This document shows, in pieces, positions 33,458 through 41,638 of a stretch of 46,042 nt of DNA (within the stretch, counting starts at the first letter, position 1; each line of letters starts with the position of its first letter). The notes under the pieces were generated by a model. That model saw only the letters and a program-made list of their open reading frames with translations. It was not told where the DNA came from and searched no databases. The DNA is taken from positions 1-46,042 of the forward strand of contig NZ_FWFQ01000026.1 in the NCBI RefSeq assembly GCF_900172235.1. Reading direction: 5' to 3'. The translations under genes were made by a program, and so were the position numbers. Source of the stretch: Pseudoruegeria aquimaris (GTDB lineage: Bacteria > Pseudomonadota > Alphaproteobacteria > Rhodobacterales > Rhodobacteraceae).

Positions 33458-34215
33458 TGGGCCACCGCAGGTTCGGCGGCTTCGCGACCAGCACCCTGAT
33501 CGCAGGCGCAATCCTCTGGTCCTTCGCCACGACCGATGTCGAGTTGTCGCGTCTCGTTTCGGCCGGTCCGCGGATCGCTGACTTTCTCGGGCGGATGTTC
33601 CCGCCCGATCCGACAGTGATGGCCGAGATCAGGAAGGGCAGCGCGGAAACGCTGAGAATAGCGATCCTCGGTTCCCTCGGCGCTGTGATCCTGTCGATCC
33701 CTCTGGCCATCCTCGCCTCCGAGACCATGGTCTCGCGCATGGTGTTCGGCCCTGTGCGCGCGCTGCTGGCCTTTATCCGGGCCGTGCCGCTGATCCTCGT
33801 GGCCATGCTTATGGTGGGCGCTGTCGGGCTCGGGCCGCTGCCCGGCATCATCGCGGTCGCCTTTCATGCAACGGGGATGCTCGCCAAGTTCTATGCCGAG
33901 GCGATCGACGGCGTGTCCCGCGCGCCGATCGCAGCACTGGAAAGCGCCGGCGCCGGACCGCTCGTGCGGCTCAGGCATGCGATCTGGCCGCAGATGGCCC
34001 CAGTCATTGCCCGCGACACGATTTTCCGGTTCGAACTGAACCTGCGCGAGTCGCTGATCCTCGGCATCGTCGGCGCGGGTGGGATCGGCTTCTACATCCA
34101 GACCTACGTGAGATCCTTCCAGTATGATAAGGCCGCCAGCGTCACGATTGCGGTCGTCGTCATGGTCATGGCCATTGAGGCGATCAACGTCGCACTGCGG
34201 CGCCGCTTCACCTGA
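33457..34215 (+). CDS. PhnE-like ABC transporter permease
   Basis: This 252-aa inner-membrane protein has about six helices. The ATPase-contact (EAA) motif is AIDGVSRAPIAALESAGAGP. The order is the same as in phosphonate transporters (D, C, E). The stop is three bases from the stop of the convergent L,D-transpeptidase gene. No phosphonate-degrading genes are near. Confidence 0.85.
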   Translation: MGHRRFGGFATSTLIAGAILWSFATTDVELSRLVSAGPRIADFLGRMFPPDPTVMAEIRKGSAETLRIAILGSLGAVILSIPLAILASETMVSRMVFGPVRALLAFIRAVPLILVAMLMVGAVGLGPLPGIIAVAFHATGMLAKFYAEAIDGVSRAPIAALESAGAGPLVRLRHAIWPQMAPVIARDTIFRFELNLRESLILGIVGAGGIGFYIQTYVRSFQYDKAASVTIAVVVMVMAIEAINVALRRRFT

Positions 34216-34218
34216 TCC

Positions 34219-34731
34219 TTAGGCGTAAATGTCGATCGGTGTCCCGTCCCTGACCATGGCATAGATTTCCTCGATCTGGCGGTCAGTGACGGCGATGCAG
34301 CCTGCCGTCCAGTCGCGGACATTCATTGGGTCGATCCCCTTGCGCGGTCCTCCGTGGATGAAAATGTCGCCACCGGGCGACTTTCCTTGAGCCTGCGCAA
34401 AAGCGATGTCTGCCGCGTTGGGATATGAGATGCCAATCGACAGGTGAAAGAGGCTCTCCGGGTTGCGCCGATCAATCACGTAGGAGCCCTCCGGCGTACG
34501 GCCGTCCCCCTCGAACTGCTTGTGACCTTCGGGCGCGAAGCCTAATCCGATGGGATAGGTCCGCAAGACGTCATCCACCCCGTCCAGAACCAGAAACCGC
34601 TGTGCCTTATACATGCGTAGCCGGGTCACTTCGGGTCCGTTGTAAGACCGGAACTTGCTGGCACAACCTGACAGGAAGGAGGCCAATCCGCCCATCAAAA
34701 AGGCGCGCCGTGGAAATCTGGTGTTTGTCAC
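34219..34731 (-). CDS. L,D-transpeptidase, YkuD-type, lipoprotein
   Basis: This 170-aa protein begins MTNTRFPRRAFLMGGLASFL with lipobox LSGC, so it should be a lipoprotein and a possible client of the plasmid LspA/Lnt. The catalytic region is IFIHGGPRKG followed by DWTAGCIAVTD, where the Cys is the nucleophile. Such enzymes make 3-3 crosslinks in peptidoglycan or attach lipoproteins to it. It follows the P-ATPase on the same strand with a 63-bp gap. Confidence 0.82.
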   Translation of the reverse strand: MTNTRFPRRAFLMGGLASFLSGCASKFRSYNGPEVTRLRMYKAQRFLVLDGVDDVLRTYPIGLGFAPEGHKQFEGDGRTPEGSYVIDRRNPESLFHLSIGISYPNAADIAFAQAQGKSPGGDIFIHGGPRKGIDPMNVRDWTAGCIAVTDRQIEEIYAMVRDGTPIDIYA

Positions 34732-34794
34732 TGCTCGACGCCCCTTTTTGCGAGGTCTGTTGGTGCCAGAGGTTACTCTACCGAAGACGTCGGA

Positions 34795-37191
34795 TCAATG
34801 ACCGTGCGCCAGTGCTCCCTTCGCCATCTGCTCGCCCACCGGTTCACCGCCCGAAGGCCCGTCCTTGATCCGATGGCCGTTCAAAAGCCGCAGCGCATTG
34901 GCGACCACCAACAGGGAAACGCCTACATCCGCAGCGATGGCGCCCCACATCGAGGCCATCCCGAACGCGGTCAGCCCGACGAACAGCGCCTTTGTTGCCA
35001 GCGATATACCGATATTCTGGTGGATAATCGTCATTGTCCGCCGAGAGTGAGTAATCAGCCACGGCACTCGAGCCAGATCGTCGGTCATCAGTGCAATATC
35101 TGCCGTTTCGATCGCCGCATCCGATCCGACAGCCCCCATGGCAATGGCATAATGCGCGCGCGCCATTGCGGGCGCGTCGTTCACGCCGTCGCCGATCATC
35201 GCCACCATATCGTGGCATTCCACCAGTTCCTCGATGGCCTTCACCTTGTCTTCTGGCAAGAGTTCGGCGCGCACCTCGTCAATGCCGACCTCGGCCGCCA
35301 CCGCACGTGCGGTGCGTTCGTTGTCGCCCGTCAACATCACGATTGTCTTCACACCCTGCGCGTGCAGACGCGCAACGATACCCTTTGCATCGGGGCGAAT
35401 GCGGTCACGAAGCTCCAGCACGCCGGTCACGCCGGTCTCGTCACCCACGGCAACCAGGGTGCTGCCTGCCCCTTCGATCCGGTCCCGAAGATCCGCCGGA
35501 ATGGCATTGCTGAAACCTTTCTCTTGGGCAAACCGATCTGATCCGAGCCAGATCGCGCGCCGGTCGGCGCGTCCTTCGAGCCCGCGCCCAGGCACGGTCC
35601 GCGTGTCCTCTGCGGCAGACACGGAAACACCATCGCTTTCTGCGCGCGCGAGGATGGCGCGTGCCAGCGGGTGCGAGGACCGCGCCTCCAGACTGGCTGC
35701 CAGCGTGATGATTTCGCGAGCGGAGGCTTCACCCAGCGGGTGAACCGCCGCCACCTCAGGCTCGCCCATGGTGATCGTTCCCGTCTTGTCCATCGCCAGC
35801 GCTGTGGTGCGCCCTGGCGCTTCGACATAAGCGCCGCCCTTGATGAGCACCCCTGCTCGCGCCGAAGCGGCCAGCGCTGCTACAATGGACACCGGCGTAG
35901 AAATGACCAGTGCGCAAGGACATGCGATGACAAGAAGGACCAGCGCATTGTAGAACCAATAGTCCCAGGCGCCGCCGAGCAAGAGTGGCGGCACCACCGC
36001 GATGGTGATCGCCACCGCCATCACGATGGGTGTATAAATGCGCGCGAATTTCGCCACCCATTGCTCGACCGGCGCGCGGCGGGCATGGGCATCACCGACC
36101 AGACGGATGATCTTGGCCAACACTGTGTCGGAAGCTGCCTTGGTCGCTCGTACCGTCAGTGTGCCTTCGCCGTTGATCGTGCCGGCATAGACCTCATCGC
36201 CCGGCTCCTTTGGCACGAGCGCGCTTTCTCCGGTAATGGGAGCCTGATCGACGGCTCCCGCCCCCTCCACCACTTCACCGTCGAGGGGGATGCGGTCGCC
36301 GCCGCGCACAATGAAGCGATCGTTCACGGCGACCTCTGCCGCAGGCACATCGGTTTCGCTGCCATCTGATCGGATCACCCGAGCTGTCGGCGGCGCCAGA
36401 TCCAGCAAGGCCGATACCGCGTTGCGGGCCCGCCCCACACTCCAGCTCTCAAGGTAAAGCGAAAGTGAGAAGAAAAACGCAACCGTCGCGGCCTCGAAGA
36501 ATTCGCCCAGCCCGATGGCACCCGCCACTGCGACCACCATCAACAAGTTCATGTCAGGGGAAAACCGTCGCGCGGAAGACCAAGCCTTGGGCGCGACCAG
36601 CCAGACCCCGAAGAGAATTGCCACCGCGAATAACCCTGCTTCCGCGAGTGGCATCGGCATTTCTCCGTGCCCTGCGAATAGCCCGAGCGCACCACCCATG
36701 CCGGTTTCGACGATGTGGTAGAGAAAACCTGCCACCCAGAAGCCGCCGCTGAGCGCGGTAAACCGCTTTTGACGTGCCAGATGCGCGGCCTGATTCTCTG
36801 CTGCGTTGTCGGCGTCCCACGGTTTTGCGCTCATGCCGGTACTCGCGACCAGTTGCGAAATCTCGTTGTCCGAAATCCCGACTGCGGTATCCAGAATTGT
36901 CATCCGCCCATTGATGACATCGAACGCCAGATGCTCAGTCCCGCCGACTTTTGGACCGACCACCCTATTCAGGATTGCCACCTCTTCGGCACAATCCAGA
37001 CCGGAAACTTGAAAACTTCGCCCATTCGACGGGATGGATTCTGCCGGTCCCGTGTTGGCTCCAGCACCGCAGCACGCAGCACCATCTCCATGAGAGTAGC
37101 GAGCTACGCTCGCATGTTTGTGATCATCAACATGATCGTGACTGCAGTCAGAGCTGTGCTTGTGGTCGTGGCGGTGGCCATTGGAAGACAT
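34795..37191 (-). CDS. Zn/Cd/Pb-type heavy-metal P-type ATPase
   Basis: This 798-aa protein has an N-terminal His/Cys-rich tail (residues 6-41, with HRHDHKHSSDCSHDH and CC at 40-41). A heavy-metal domain holds SGLDCAEE (63-70), typical of ZntA/CadA-type rather than copper pumps. TGES (320-323), CPC (424-426) and DKTGT (468-472) are present. It exports Zn, Cd or Pb. The His tail likely buffers metal. It has its own MerR-type promoter at 37225-37255. Confidence 0.9.
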   Translation of the reverse strand: MSSNGHRHDHKHSSDCSHDHVDDHKHASVARYSHGDGAACCGAGANTGPAESIPSNGRSFQVSGLDCAEEVAILNRVVGPKVGGTEHLAFDVINGRMTILDTAVGISDNEISQLVASTGMSAKPWDADNAAENQAAHLARQKRFTALSGGFWVAGFLYHIVETGMGGALGLFAGHGEMPMPLAEAGLFAVAILFGVWLVAPKAWSSARRFSPDMNLLMVVAVAGAIGLGEFFEAATVAFFFSLSLYLESWSVGRARNAVSALLDLAPPTARVIRSDGSETDVPAAEVAVNDRFIVRGGDRIPLDGEVVEGAGAVDQAPITGESALVPKEPGDEVYAGTINGEGTLTVRATKAASDTVLAKIIRLVGDAHARRAPVEQWVAKFARIYTPIVMAVAITIAVVPPLLLGGAWDYWFYNALVLLVIACPCALVISTPVSIVAALAASARAGVLIKGGAYVEAPGRTTALAMDKTGTITMGEPEVAAVHPLGEASAREIITLAASLEARSSHPLARAILARAESDGVSVSAAEDTRTVPGRGLEGRADRRAIWLGSDRFAQEKGFSNAIPADLRDRIEGAGSTLVAVGDETGVTGVLELRDRIRPDAKGIVARLHAQGVKTIVMLTGDNERTARAVAAEVGIDEVRAELLPEDKVKAIEELVECHDMVAMIGDGVNDAPAMARAHYAIAMGAVGSDAAIETADIALMTDDLARVPWLITHSRRTMTIIHQNIGISLATKALFVGLTAFGMASMWGAIAADVGVSLLVVANALRLLNGHRIKDGPSGGEPVGEQMAKGALAHGH

Positions 37192-37224
37192 GGGATTGAC
37201 CTCGGGATTCGTTCATTCCACATT

Positions 37225-37255
37225 GAGATAGCCCCTACAGTAACTAGAGCTTCAA
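37225..37255 (-). promoter_or_regulatory. MerR-type promoter of the P-type ATPase gene
   Basis: On the minus strand TTGAAG (37255-37250), a 19-bp spacer with CTCTAGTTACTGTAG, and TATCTC (37230-37225). The dyad is close to that of the 18456 promoter read in reverse. It lies 34 bp before the ATG at 37191. Confidence 0.75.
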
Positions 37256-37379
37256 GAGCTAAAACAGAAACTTGGTCAAGTAAGGACACCGATCTGCGGA
37301 ACCTTGAAACGCGTTGCCAAGTCTGTGGACGCGGCTGACCTGCCAAAAAGTGAGATAGATATGCTTTAAAAAATATGCG

Positions 37380-37631
37380 GTGATCATGGTTGCAACATTG
37401 GCCCTGGCTGGCTGTGCGGTACCTCCGAAGGAAGACAACGATCCATTCAGGGTCGGGAATATTCCAGAATCTGTCGCAGCCCTCGCTGCACCCGACCAGG
37501 ATCTCAACACGGCACGGCTACGTCCCGAAGATAATTGCTATTGGTATGCGCATAGTGGGCCTGTGGAAACGACCTTGGTCCCGTTGCGATCGGCAGGCGG
37601 CAATCCCATCTGCGTCGCGCGCCAATCCTGA
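37380..37631 (+). CDS. Small predicted lipoprotein
   Basis: This protein of up to 83 aa begins (GTG 37380 or ATG 37386) MVATLALAGCAVPPKED; LAGC is a lipobox. The mature part has two cysteines (NCYWYAH and PICVARQ) that could form a disulfide. Small lipoproteins of this kind are unrecognised. It lies between the divergent P-ATPase gene and the L,D-transpeptidase, and could be a client of the operon's LspA/Lnt and Dsb proteins. The start is uncertain. Confidence 0.5.
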   Translation: MIMVATLALAGCAVPPKEDNDPFRVGNIPESVAALAAPDQDLNTARLRPEDNCYWYAHSGPVETTLVPLRSAGGNPICVARQS

Positions 37632-37670
37632 TTGACGCGTCCAAGCGTCGGATTGACGGCGCGGCTTGGG

Positions 37671-38336
37671 TCAACTCTGCGGAGTCACGCTGTCCTCGGC
37701 CGAATATAGGAACGCCATCGAGCCAATCTCCACATTCGGATACAGATCGTTTATGTGCGCCATGACCATCCGGACGCAACCGGAACTTGCTCGGCCGCCG
37801 ATGCTTCGCGGCTGTGGTGTACCATGGATGCGCAGATAGGTGTCTCGGTCCCCGACAAAGAGATAAAGCGCCCGTGACCCGAGCGCGTTCTCAGGTCCGG
37901 GTTCCATACCGTCAGCGATATCGGCGTAGAGCTCCGGGTCGCGGTCAATCATGTTCTGTGTTGGCTGCCAATGCGGCCACCTGACCTTGCGCTTAATCGT
38001 GTAGACACCCGGCTCATAAAGTTTGCCACGAGCAATCGCTACGCCATAGCGCATCGCCGTTCCGCCTTCCTCGATATGGTAAAGATAGCGCGCAACAGCA
38101 TCGACATGGATGTCACCGGCCACAAGACCATCTTTAGCTACAACCCGCTGCGGCAGAAAGCGCGGATGCAGGCCCCACGGGTTTGATGTGGCTGGATTAT
38201 AGCCCGGCGGTGTAACCTGTGCATCCCAAGCAGCCTTTTCCGCTTCAGTGGGCCAGGTGTCAGCGAGGAGCGGACTCGAGATAGACGCCGAGAACAATGC
38301 GGTAGTCGTCTGGATGAAGTGTCGTCTTGTCAGCAT
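37671..38336 (-). CDS. L,D-transpeptidase under a MerR-type promoter
   Basis: This 221-aa protein has a twin-Arg-like signal (MLTRRHFIQTTTALFSASIS) and a YkuD domain with LRIHGTPQPRSIG and the active site RASSGCVRM. It is secreted to the periplasm. The promoter 38395-38425 places it under metal control. It forms or edits 3-3 crosslinks. This is the second such enzyme in the island, and its partner is the M23 peptidase. Confidence 0.85.
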   Translation of the reverse strand: MLTRRHFIQTTTALFSASISSPLLADTWPTEAEKAAWDAQVTPPGYNPATSNPWGLHPRFLPQRVVAKDGLVAGDIHVDAVARYLYHIEEGGTAMRYGVAIARGKLYEPGVYTIKRKVRWPHWQPTQNMIDRDPELYADIADGMEPGPENALGSRALYLFVGDRDTYLRIHGTPQPRSIGGRASSGCVRMVMAHINDLYPNVEIGSMAFLYSAEDSVTPQS

Positions 38337-38394
38337 GTATCGTGCTCCGCGCAGTTTCTATTTCGGTGTCGGATCTGTCAGATCGATTTGCTCC

Positions 38395-38425
38395 ACGCTA
38401 AAACGTCTAGCAACTAGAGGTTCAA
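38395..38425 (-). promoter_or_regulatory. MerR-type promoter of the L,D-transpeptidase gene
   Basis: On the minus strand TTGAAC (38425-38420), a 19-bp spacer with CTCTAGTTGCTAGACG, and TAGCGT (38400-38395). The CTCTAGTT half is shared with the ATPase promoter. It is 59 bp before the ATG at 38336. Confidence 0.6.
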
Positions 38426-38538
38426 GGGTTAAATTTTCACTTAACCGCGAGAAGCAGAGGGTTGAATAGCGATTTCAATGCTAGACGTTCACGCGCCAAC
38501 TGGGTCAGCAAAGGGCTAAATCCAAAAAGGCTTCTCTA

Positions 38539-39606
38539 CTATATCGTTGCACGCCACATCCGATAGCGCCCCTGCCCGGTCACCTCACGGATCAGACCCC
38601 GCGCTTCCAACCAGCCAAGGTTGCGCTGGACGGCGGCGCGGCTGGCGCCAGTCAAGATTTCGGTCATCGGTGCAGAGACGAGTGGCCACTCGGTCAGTAA
38701 GGCGCGGAGAGCAGGTGGCGTCTTGCCCGAGAGCGGTGCCATTTCGGCGTCTGCGCGCATAGCCCATGCCTCTATGTCGTCTAGGTGCCGCATCGCGCTC
38801 AAGGATGCTGTCATCATCCCATCGAGCCAACGCGCCAGACGGTCAGCGGGTGGGCCGCCAGCGCGCAGCCCCCCTGATCCGCCCATGGCCAGAGGTGCAA
38901 AGACTGCCCCCCTTCCCTCACCGGCCGCAATCCTTGCGGCTGTGACTGCCGCCTCCATCCCGTCTCCGTGCTGTCCAAGACCAGCGAGGTTCCAGAGGTG
39001 GAAACCCATGCAGGCGCGGCTGATCGGATGCAGATCGACAGCTCGCGCCATCAGATCCAGCCAGCCGCTCGCACGATTCATGAAAGGTTCGGCATCATCA
39101 CCAAGGTTCTCGGGGTCGCGGCGGTCGAGAAAGGCGGAAAGGTCCACCTCGGGCCCCGGCCCGCCGCTCAAACGGCGAACTGCCCATCCGACACGCGCGA
39201 GTGCTGCGGTGTCCTCCTGAACGCCTGACAGGCGCATGGATATCCAAAGAGCAAGGCGATCCGGGACGATACGATCACCCACAAACCAGCTGAGGTCAGC
39301 TGCCTCGATCAGGGCAAGCCTGTGTCGCCATCCTTCGGGGCCGCGCTTCAGGCGGTCGTCCAGCGCGCCGACGCGACCAGCTACACTGGCAAGACGCGCG
39401 GCGAGACCCGCCTCTGCTTTCCGCCATTCATCAAGGACTTCGGTTTCGCGCGGTTCGGCCCGTGGTCCGGGCGGCAGATAATCCGGCTCCTCTTCCATGG
39501 GACCGGGCAAGAACCAAAGATCGTCCTCGGACGACTGTTCCACCCCCTCAGCATCGAGAAAGAGAGCGTCCGATTCATCATGAAAGGCAGGCGCTTGAGG
39601 CTTCAT
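38539..39606 (-). CDS. DUF1612-like helix-turn-helix protein
   Basis: This 355-aa protein has an acidic N-terminus, a helical core (WRHRLALIEAADLSWFVGDR, then RLALWISMRLSGVQEDTAAL) and a C-terminal winged-helix segment (ILTGASRAAVQRNLGWLEAR, GLIREVTGQGRYRMW). This layout is common on rhizobial and Rhodobacteraceae plasmids; I believe DUF1612, but the number needs a profile search. It probably regulates DNA or transcription. It lies between the metal island and the recombinase, in its own unit. Confidence 0.5.
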   Translation of the reverse strand: MKPQAPAFHDESDALFLDAEGVEQSSEDDLWFLPGPMEEEPDYLPPGPRAEPRETEVLDEWRKAEAGLAARLASVAGRVGALDDRLKRGPEGWRHRLALIEAADLSWFVGDRIVPDRLALWISMRLSGVQEDTAALARVGWAVRRLSGGPGPEVDLSAFLDRRDPENLGDDAEPFMNRASGWLDLMARAVDLHPISRACMGFHLWNLAGLGQHGDGMEAAVTAARIAAGEGRGAVFAPLAMGGSGGLRAGGPPADRLARWLDGMMTASLSAMRHLDDIEAWAMRADAEMAPLSGKTPPALRALLTEWPLVSAPMTEILTGASRAAVQRNLGWLEARGLIREVTGQGRYRMWRATI

Positions 39607-39784
39607 ATGTGCAAAATACTGGATTTTTGCATTTTACCCAAGGGTTTTGTCAGAGTGGACCCACGCTTCTTAGATAGCACGCGCGGGCGATGGTCGGCGA
39701 GGGCTCTCTGATCGCGCTCAGCGCAAGGAAACCAAGGGTTTTTGGACGAGCACGACGAGCGAGCACTTACTTGCTTTCGTTTAC

Positions 39785-39830
39785 AAACGGTCGTTTATTG
39801 GTGATACATAAAATTGCAAACGGCCCGTTT
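39785..39830 (+). promoter_or_regulatory. Two related dyads before the recombinase gene
   Basis: AAACG-GT-CGTTT (39785-39796) and AAACGG-C-CCGTTT (39818-39830), about 33 bp centre to centre. The second ends 2 bp before the ATG. They share AAACG/CGTTT halves and may be res subsites or operators for the recombinase. Confidence 0.5.
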
Positions 39831-39832
39831 TC

Positions 39833-40729
39833 ATGTCCCTGATAGGCTATGCCCGCGTTTCCACAGAGGATCAGACCCCCCTGCCCCAGTCCGAGACGCT
39901 GCAATCGGCGGGCTGTGCCGAGATCTTTGAAGAGCACGCCTCAGGCGGCAATCGCGCGCGTCCTGTGCTCGCGCGGGTGCTCGAACGGGTCCAGAGCGGC
40001 GATACGCTGGTCGTCGTGCGGATCGACCGGCTTGCGCGGTCTCTGTCGCACTTACTGGAGGTGATCGAGCGTCTGGAGGCCAAGGGAGCTTTCTTCCGCT
40101 CGCTGCAGGACCCCATCGACACCGCCTCCCCTCAAGGAAAATTCACATTGCAGGTTCTGGGCGCCGCGGCGGAGTTCGAGCGCGCGCTGATACGTGAGCG
40201 CACGAAGGCCGGGCTTGTCTCTGCACGCGCCAAGGGCCGCGTTGGTGGCAATCCTGGGCTTCGCACCAAAGACCCCGCCGCGCTGCGCAAGGTGCGGCTG
40301 GCACGACAGGACGGCTACATGGAGCGCCTGAACGAAACCGCGCAGGATTGGGTGCCCCATGTGCGCCGCCTACGGCCGGATATGGCCTGGGAAGACGTGC
40401 TGCGGATTATCAATGCCCCCCTGCCCCAAGACCGCCGTTGGACGCAAAGCCGCCTGCTCCGTGCCGTGAAGGCATATGTGCGGGATGGGTTCCTGCCCGC
40501 TGAAGTGCTTGGACGCGCTGGACGCCGCAAAACCGACGATCGCCTGCCTGCGATTGTTGCGGCCATCAAAGGTTCGGACCCGGATATCACGCTACAGGCG
40601 ATCTGCGACCGGTTGGAAGCCATGCGTGAGCGGACTCCACGGGGACGCACAAGCTGGCAACCGTCATCCGTCAGGATGCTGTTGGAACGGGCGGAGCGAC
40701 TTGGGTTGCTGGTCAGGCAAATGGATTGA
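39833..40729 (+). CDS. Serine recombinase/resolvase
   Basis: This 298-aa protein has a resolvase N-terminal catalytic domain: GYARVSTEDQ with nucleophile Ser10, VVVRIDRLARSLSHLLEVIE and QVLGAAAEFERALIRERTKA. The C-terminal part is about 100 aa longer than a simple Tn3-type resolvase and may hold extra DNA-binding elements (PSSVRMLLERAERLGLL). It probably resolves plasmid dimers or inverts DNA. The gene runs into the convergent vapC gene by 17 nt. The dyads at 39785-39830 may be its sites. Confidence 0.85.
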   Translation: MSLIGYARVSTEDQTPLPQSETLQSAGCAEIFEEHASGGNRARPVLARVLERVQSGDTLVVVRIDRLARSLSHLLEVIERLEAKGAFFRSLQDPIDTASPQGKFTLQVLGAAAEFERALIRERTKAGLVSARAKGRVGGNPGLRTKDPAALRKVRLARQDGYMERLNETAQDWVPHVRRLRPDMAWEDVLRIINAPLPQDRRWTQSRLLRAVKAYVRDGFLPAEVLGRAGRRKTDDRLPAIVAAIKGSDPDITLQAICDRLEAMRERTPRGRTSWQPSSVRMLLERAERLGLLVRQMD

Positions 40730-41108
40730 CGATGCGCAGCCGATCCTCGACCAGCAATCCGTCGTGCATGTCCTCAGTCCACAAAGTCGTGCACCCAGCG
40801 ATCAGCGCGGCAGACACGATCATCGCGTCATAGACCGATAACTGGTACTTCTCTGCCAACGCGCGACCGACTTGATGGGTTTGAACCGTTAGGCCCTCGA
40901 CAGGGCATACGGACGTAATACCCTCAAGAAACGCTCCGGTATCTTCCCAACTGAGCCCAGCTTTCCGTCGGCAATTGACCATCGCTTCGTTCAGGACCTG
41001 AACGCTGATCCGGGGTCCCTGCCCCAGAATTTCCTCCGCCCTCTCAGCCTTTGGACCATCGTCGAGCAGGTAGAGCACAACATTCGTGTCTGCGAATTCA
41101 GCGCTCAT
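40713..41108 (-). CDS. vapC: VapC-like PIN-domain toxin
   Basis: This 131-aa PIN-domain ribonuclease has acidic residues in FADTNVVLYLLDD, in LNEAMVNC, in LSVYDAMIVSAAL and in TEDMHDG, the four expected positions. VapC toxins cleave tRNA or rRNA. It overlaps its antitoxin gene by 11 nt and the 3' end of the recombinase gene by 17 nt on the opposite strand. It is a probable plasmid addiction system. Confidence 0.85.
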   Translation of the reverse strand: MSAEFADTNVVLYLLDDGPKAERAEEILGQGPRISVQVLNEAMVNCRRKAGLSWEDTGAFLEGITSVCPVEGLTVQTHQVGRALAEKYQLSVYDAMIVSAALIAGCTTLWTEDMHDGLLVEDRLRIVNPFA

Positions 41109-41325
41109 GCGCGGCGTCGCGGCTTAGACGCGCATCCTTGGGCAGTTTTCTGCGAAACCGCCTCAGCCCTTGTAGAACTTCATCGGCGCGAGTTTGGCGT
41201 CTCACAAGAATGGTTCCATCGTCCTTTACCAGGTCGACCTGATCGCCTTCCTTTAAGCCGAGTTCCCTCACAAGATCCGCGGGTAGCCGGACGGCAAGGG
41301 AGTTTCCCCATTTGGCAACTTGCAT
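41098..41325 (-). CDS. vapB: VapB/AbrB-type antitoxin
   Basis: This 75-aa protein has an AbrB/MazE swapped-hairpin domain: MQVAKWGNSLAVRLPADLVR, then LKEGDQVDLV, with a basic tail (LRRFRRKLPKDARL) likely to bind VapC. It should repress through the inverted repeat at 41343-41368. It is the first gene of the operon. Confidence 0.85.
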   Translation of the reverse strand: MQVAKWGNSLAVRLPADLVRELGLKEGDQVDLVKDDGTILVRRQTRADEVLQGLRRFRRKLPKDARLSRDAAHER

Positions 41326-41342
41326 CTTGTCCTCTCAGGCAT

Positions 41343-41368
41343 GGATAAACATCCAGTAATGTATATCC
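41343..41368 (-). promoter_or_regulatory. vapBC operator-like inverted repeat
   Basis: GGATAAACAT-ccagta-ATGTATATCC: the arms match at 9 of 10 positions. It starts 18 bp before the antitoxin ATG, where a VapBC complex would be expected to bind. Confidence 0.6.
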
Positions 41369-41638
41369 AGAACTGCCAAAAGGCAAGCTCTGGTGCGCTC
41401 AAAGCCATGCTGGAGCCCTCCGACAAGAGTTCTCCCCTGTCCCTTTTCGTGAGATGCGGTGCGTTACACCATGCAGCAGGAAGCCTAACAGCCTTGTGTT
41501 CGGTGACGACTCGCCCACTAGATGTGGAAAAACCTTGCGCGAATCCGACTCTTGCGCCAATAGTCACGGAAACGAGGCAAAAAACGTCAATTTCCGTGAA
41601 CACGCCAAAGACGCGATGTCTCGGAAGCGAGAGGGCAG
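41369..41638 (+). promoter_or_regulatory. repA upstream region with 9-bp inverted repeat
   Basis: No gene was seen. TCACGGAAA (41564-41572) and TTTCCGTGA (41591-41599) form a perfect inverted repeat with an 18-nt loop, ending 40 bp before the repA ATG. It is a candidate operator for RepA/RepB autoregulation. Confidence 0.5.
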
